Shown one piece after another: positions 5,666 through 6,227 of a stretch of 6,227 bases of DNA. The stretch comes from Sedimenticola sp. (lineage in GTDB: Bacteria; Pseudomonadota; Gammaproteobacteria; Chromatiales; Chromatiaceae). The position numbers and the translations under genes are program-made. The notes under the pieces are model-generated. The model was not told where the DNA came from. It saw nothing but the letters and a program-made list of their open reading frames with translations, and searched no databases. The stretch lies in NCBI GenBank assembly GCA_027038775.1, contig JALWGP010000420.1, forward strand, positions 1 to 6,227. The letters run 5' to 3'. Every line of letters begins with the position of its first letter. The stretch's first letter is position 1.

Positions 5666-5707
5666 GGGTTGAATAGTGGTCATTACATCGACCCGGGCTT
5701 TGCTCTT

Positions 5708-5737
5708 GTTATGGGAAAGGGCCAGGGTCGGGTTCAA
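5708..5737 (-). promoter_or_regulatory. Candidate sigma70-type promoter of the sox operon
   Basis: The minus strand has TTGAAC (5737-5732) and CATAAC (5713-5708) separated by 18 bp, each matching the consensus in four of six positions. It would start transcription near 5701, about 105 nt before the soxX ATG. It is the best pair I found in the region upstream of soxX, but weak; a weak core promoter would suit activation by a regulator bound upstream. Confidence 0.35.
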
Positions 5738-5787
5738 GTATGCAGAGAGGAAGGGGACAAGGAAATTGGCAGATATGGGAAAATGTG

Positions 5788-5803
5788 TTGGGGTTTTCCC
5801 TAA
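5788..5803. promoter_or_regulatory. Inverted repeat TTRGGG-N4-CCCYAA upstream of the sox promoter
   Basis: The plus strand reads TTGGGGTTTTCCCTAA, a 16-bp inverted repeat (one mismatch pair) around an A/T tract. It is centred about 95 bp upstream of the predicted sox transcription start, a usual position for an activator site. The half-site resembles the TATGGGAAA sequences at 5710-5718 and 5774-5782. No characterised regulator can be named from the sequence; the FixJ-family protein encoded just beyond is an obvious candidate. Confidence 0.35.
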
Positions 5804-5817
5804 TAAGCGGGCACTTG

Positions 5818-5837
5818 GCAGGAGCGGTGCCCCCGCT
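5818..5837 (+). repeat. REP-like palindrome with GCAG head, inverted relative to the next copy
   Basis: The plus strand reads GCAGGAG, with a 5-bp stem AGCGG (5823-5827) and CCGCT (5833-5837). The head and GGAG follow the same layout as the GTAG elements at 298-324 and 5851-5876, but the palindrome sequence differs. It faces the latter copy at 13 bp distance. An alternative larger pairing, AGCGGGCA (5806-5813) with TGCCC..CCGCT (5828-5837) with a two-base bulge, is also possible. Confidence 0.45.
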
Positions 5838-5850
5838 GTGATTGGTTTGA

Positions 5851-5876
5851 AGTTCGGCCCGGGGCAGGCCTCCTAC
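5851..5876 (-). repeat. GTAG-headed REP-like palindrome, second copy
   Basis: The minus strand starts GTAGGAGGCCTGCCCC and continues GGGCCGAACT. It matches the copy at 298-324 except for one substitution (C to T) and one missing C in the loop run. The stem GGCC/GGCC is shorter than in the first copy. The TAG of its head is the stop codon of the response-regulator gene. Together with the inverted GCAG element at 5818-5837 it forms a REP doublet of the REPIN type between the regulator and the sox control region. Confidence 0.7.
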
Positions 5877-6227
5877 GTGCGGGAGTCCTCCAGTGAGAGC
5901 ACCATGCGCATCAGGTCCGACAGGGTACGGGCGCCCATTTTCTCCATCACCCGGGCCCGGTGCGCCTCCACCGTAGACTGGCTCACGTTCAGTTCGGCTG
6001 CGATCATCTTGTTGCGCAGGCCGCTCACCACCAGATTCATCACCTGGCGCTCGCGCGGCGTAAGGGAATCGAGGCGGCGCCGGATCTCGGCCAGTTCGCG
6101 GGCGTGGCCCCGCTGGCGGGCGTCGAGCTCCAGGGCCCGGTGCACGCTGTCGAGCAGCGCCTGGTCGTTGAAGGGCTTCTCGATGAAGTCGATGGCGCCG
6201 GCCTGCACCGCGCGCACCGCCATGGGA
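5873..6227 (-). CDS. FixJ-family response regulator, C-terminal part, truncated by the window end
   Basis: The frame is still open at the last base, so the true start and most of the receiver domain lie outside; the ATG at 6223 is internal, as MAVRAVQAGAIDFIEKPF matches the end of a FixJ-type receiver. Lys16 (counting from that Met) in EKPF is the conserved receiver lysine; the phosphorylated Asp is not in view. A linker of about 35 residues leads to a LuxR-type helix-turn-helix (LTPRERQVMNLVVSG at 54-68; IAAELNVSQSTVEAHRARVMEKM at 74-96). The protein is a DNA-binding two-component regulator, probably paired with a sensor kinase gene upstream. Its 3' end is about 280 bp before soxX on the same strand, so control of the sox operon is possible but inferred from position only. 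Its TAG stop lies in a REP-like element. Confidence 0.9.
   Translation of the reverse strand, partial: PMAVRAVQAGAIDFIEKPFNDQALLDSVHRALELDARQRGHARELAEIRRRLDSLTPRERQVMNLVVSGLRNKMIAAELNVSQSTVEAHRARVMEKMGARTLSDLMRMVLSLEDSRT

Noticed and set aside
5701..5730. sigma54-type promoter (GG...GC) before soxX
   Set aside because: A TGGCCC is present on the minus strand but no GC-containing -12 element lies at the required spacing.
5231..5737. Longer SoxX starting at 5737 (168 residues)
   Set aside because: The extra 47 residues have no family counterpart and would precede the signal peptide; this ATG overlaps the candidate -35 region, and the start at 5596 has a good GGAGG.
3956..5803. Open reading frame of 615 codons on the plus strand, antisense to soxK, soxA and soxX
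   Set aside because: It lies exactly opposite well-supported sox genes, has a low-complexity Leu/Gly/Val/His composition typical of the complement of GC-rich coding DNA, and shows no domain motif.
1..6227. CRISPR array, tRNA, rRNA or insertion-sequence transposase
   Set aside because: No regularly spaced repeats, no tRNA-like cloverleaf or rRNA stretch, and no transposase motif was seen in any frame.

Overview
The window is most likely chromosomal DNA of a GC-rich, sulfur-oxidizing proteobacterium, probably a gammaproteobacterium of the Thioalkalivibrio/Ectothiorhodospiraceae kind. The evidence is a contiguous thiosulfate-oxidation (Sox) cluster of purple/green-sulfur-bacterial layout that includes soxK, together with neighbouring GloB and pterin-synthase-like genes of proteobacterial type. 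The species assignment is inference; the Sox identification rests on clear motifs.

Layout, left to right. (1) 1-291, plus strand: the 3' end of gloB (hydroxyacylglutathione hydrolase). (2) 298-324: a GTAG-headed REP-like palindrome filling the gap between convergent genes. (3) 321-1160, minus: a two-domain 6-pyruvoyl/6-carboxy-tetrahydropterin synthase-like protein. (4) 1187-1213: a strong intrinsic terminator that closes the sox transcript. (5) 1252-5596, minus: the sox genes in transcription order soxX, soxA, soxK, soxY, soxZ, soxB. The first five are tightly spaced (gaps of 12-44 nt); a 117-nt gap rich in hairpins separates soxZ from soxB. (6) 5597-5872: the sox control region, with a leader hairpin, a possible sigma70-type promoter, a TTRGGG-CCCYAA inverted repeat and an inverted pair of REP-like palindromes. 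(7) 5873 to the window end, minus: the C-terminal part of a FixJ-family response regulator, cut by the window edge.

How the genes work together. SoxXA (c-type cytochromes, helped by the small lipoprotein SoxK) oxidatively couples thiosulfate to the C-terminal cysteine of SoxY, carried by the SoxYZ complex in the periplasm. SoxB then hydrolyses the terminal sulfonate as sulfate. No soxCD is present in the window. If it is absent elsewhere too, the SoxY-bound sulfane sulfur would have to go to sulfur globules or to another route such as Dsr or sHdr. The FixJ-type regulator just upstream is a candidate controller of the operon, by position only.

The most unusual points are: two unrelated genes whose TAG stop codons are both supplied by the GTAG head of the same REP-like element; a tandem pterin-synthase protein whose two domains have lost complementary halves of the family motifs; and the structured, repeat-rich regions before soxX and between soxZ and soxB.
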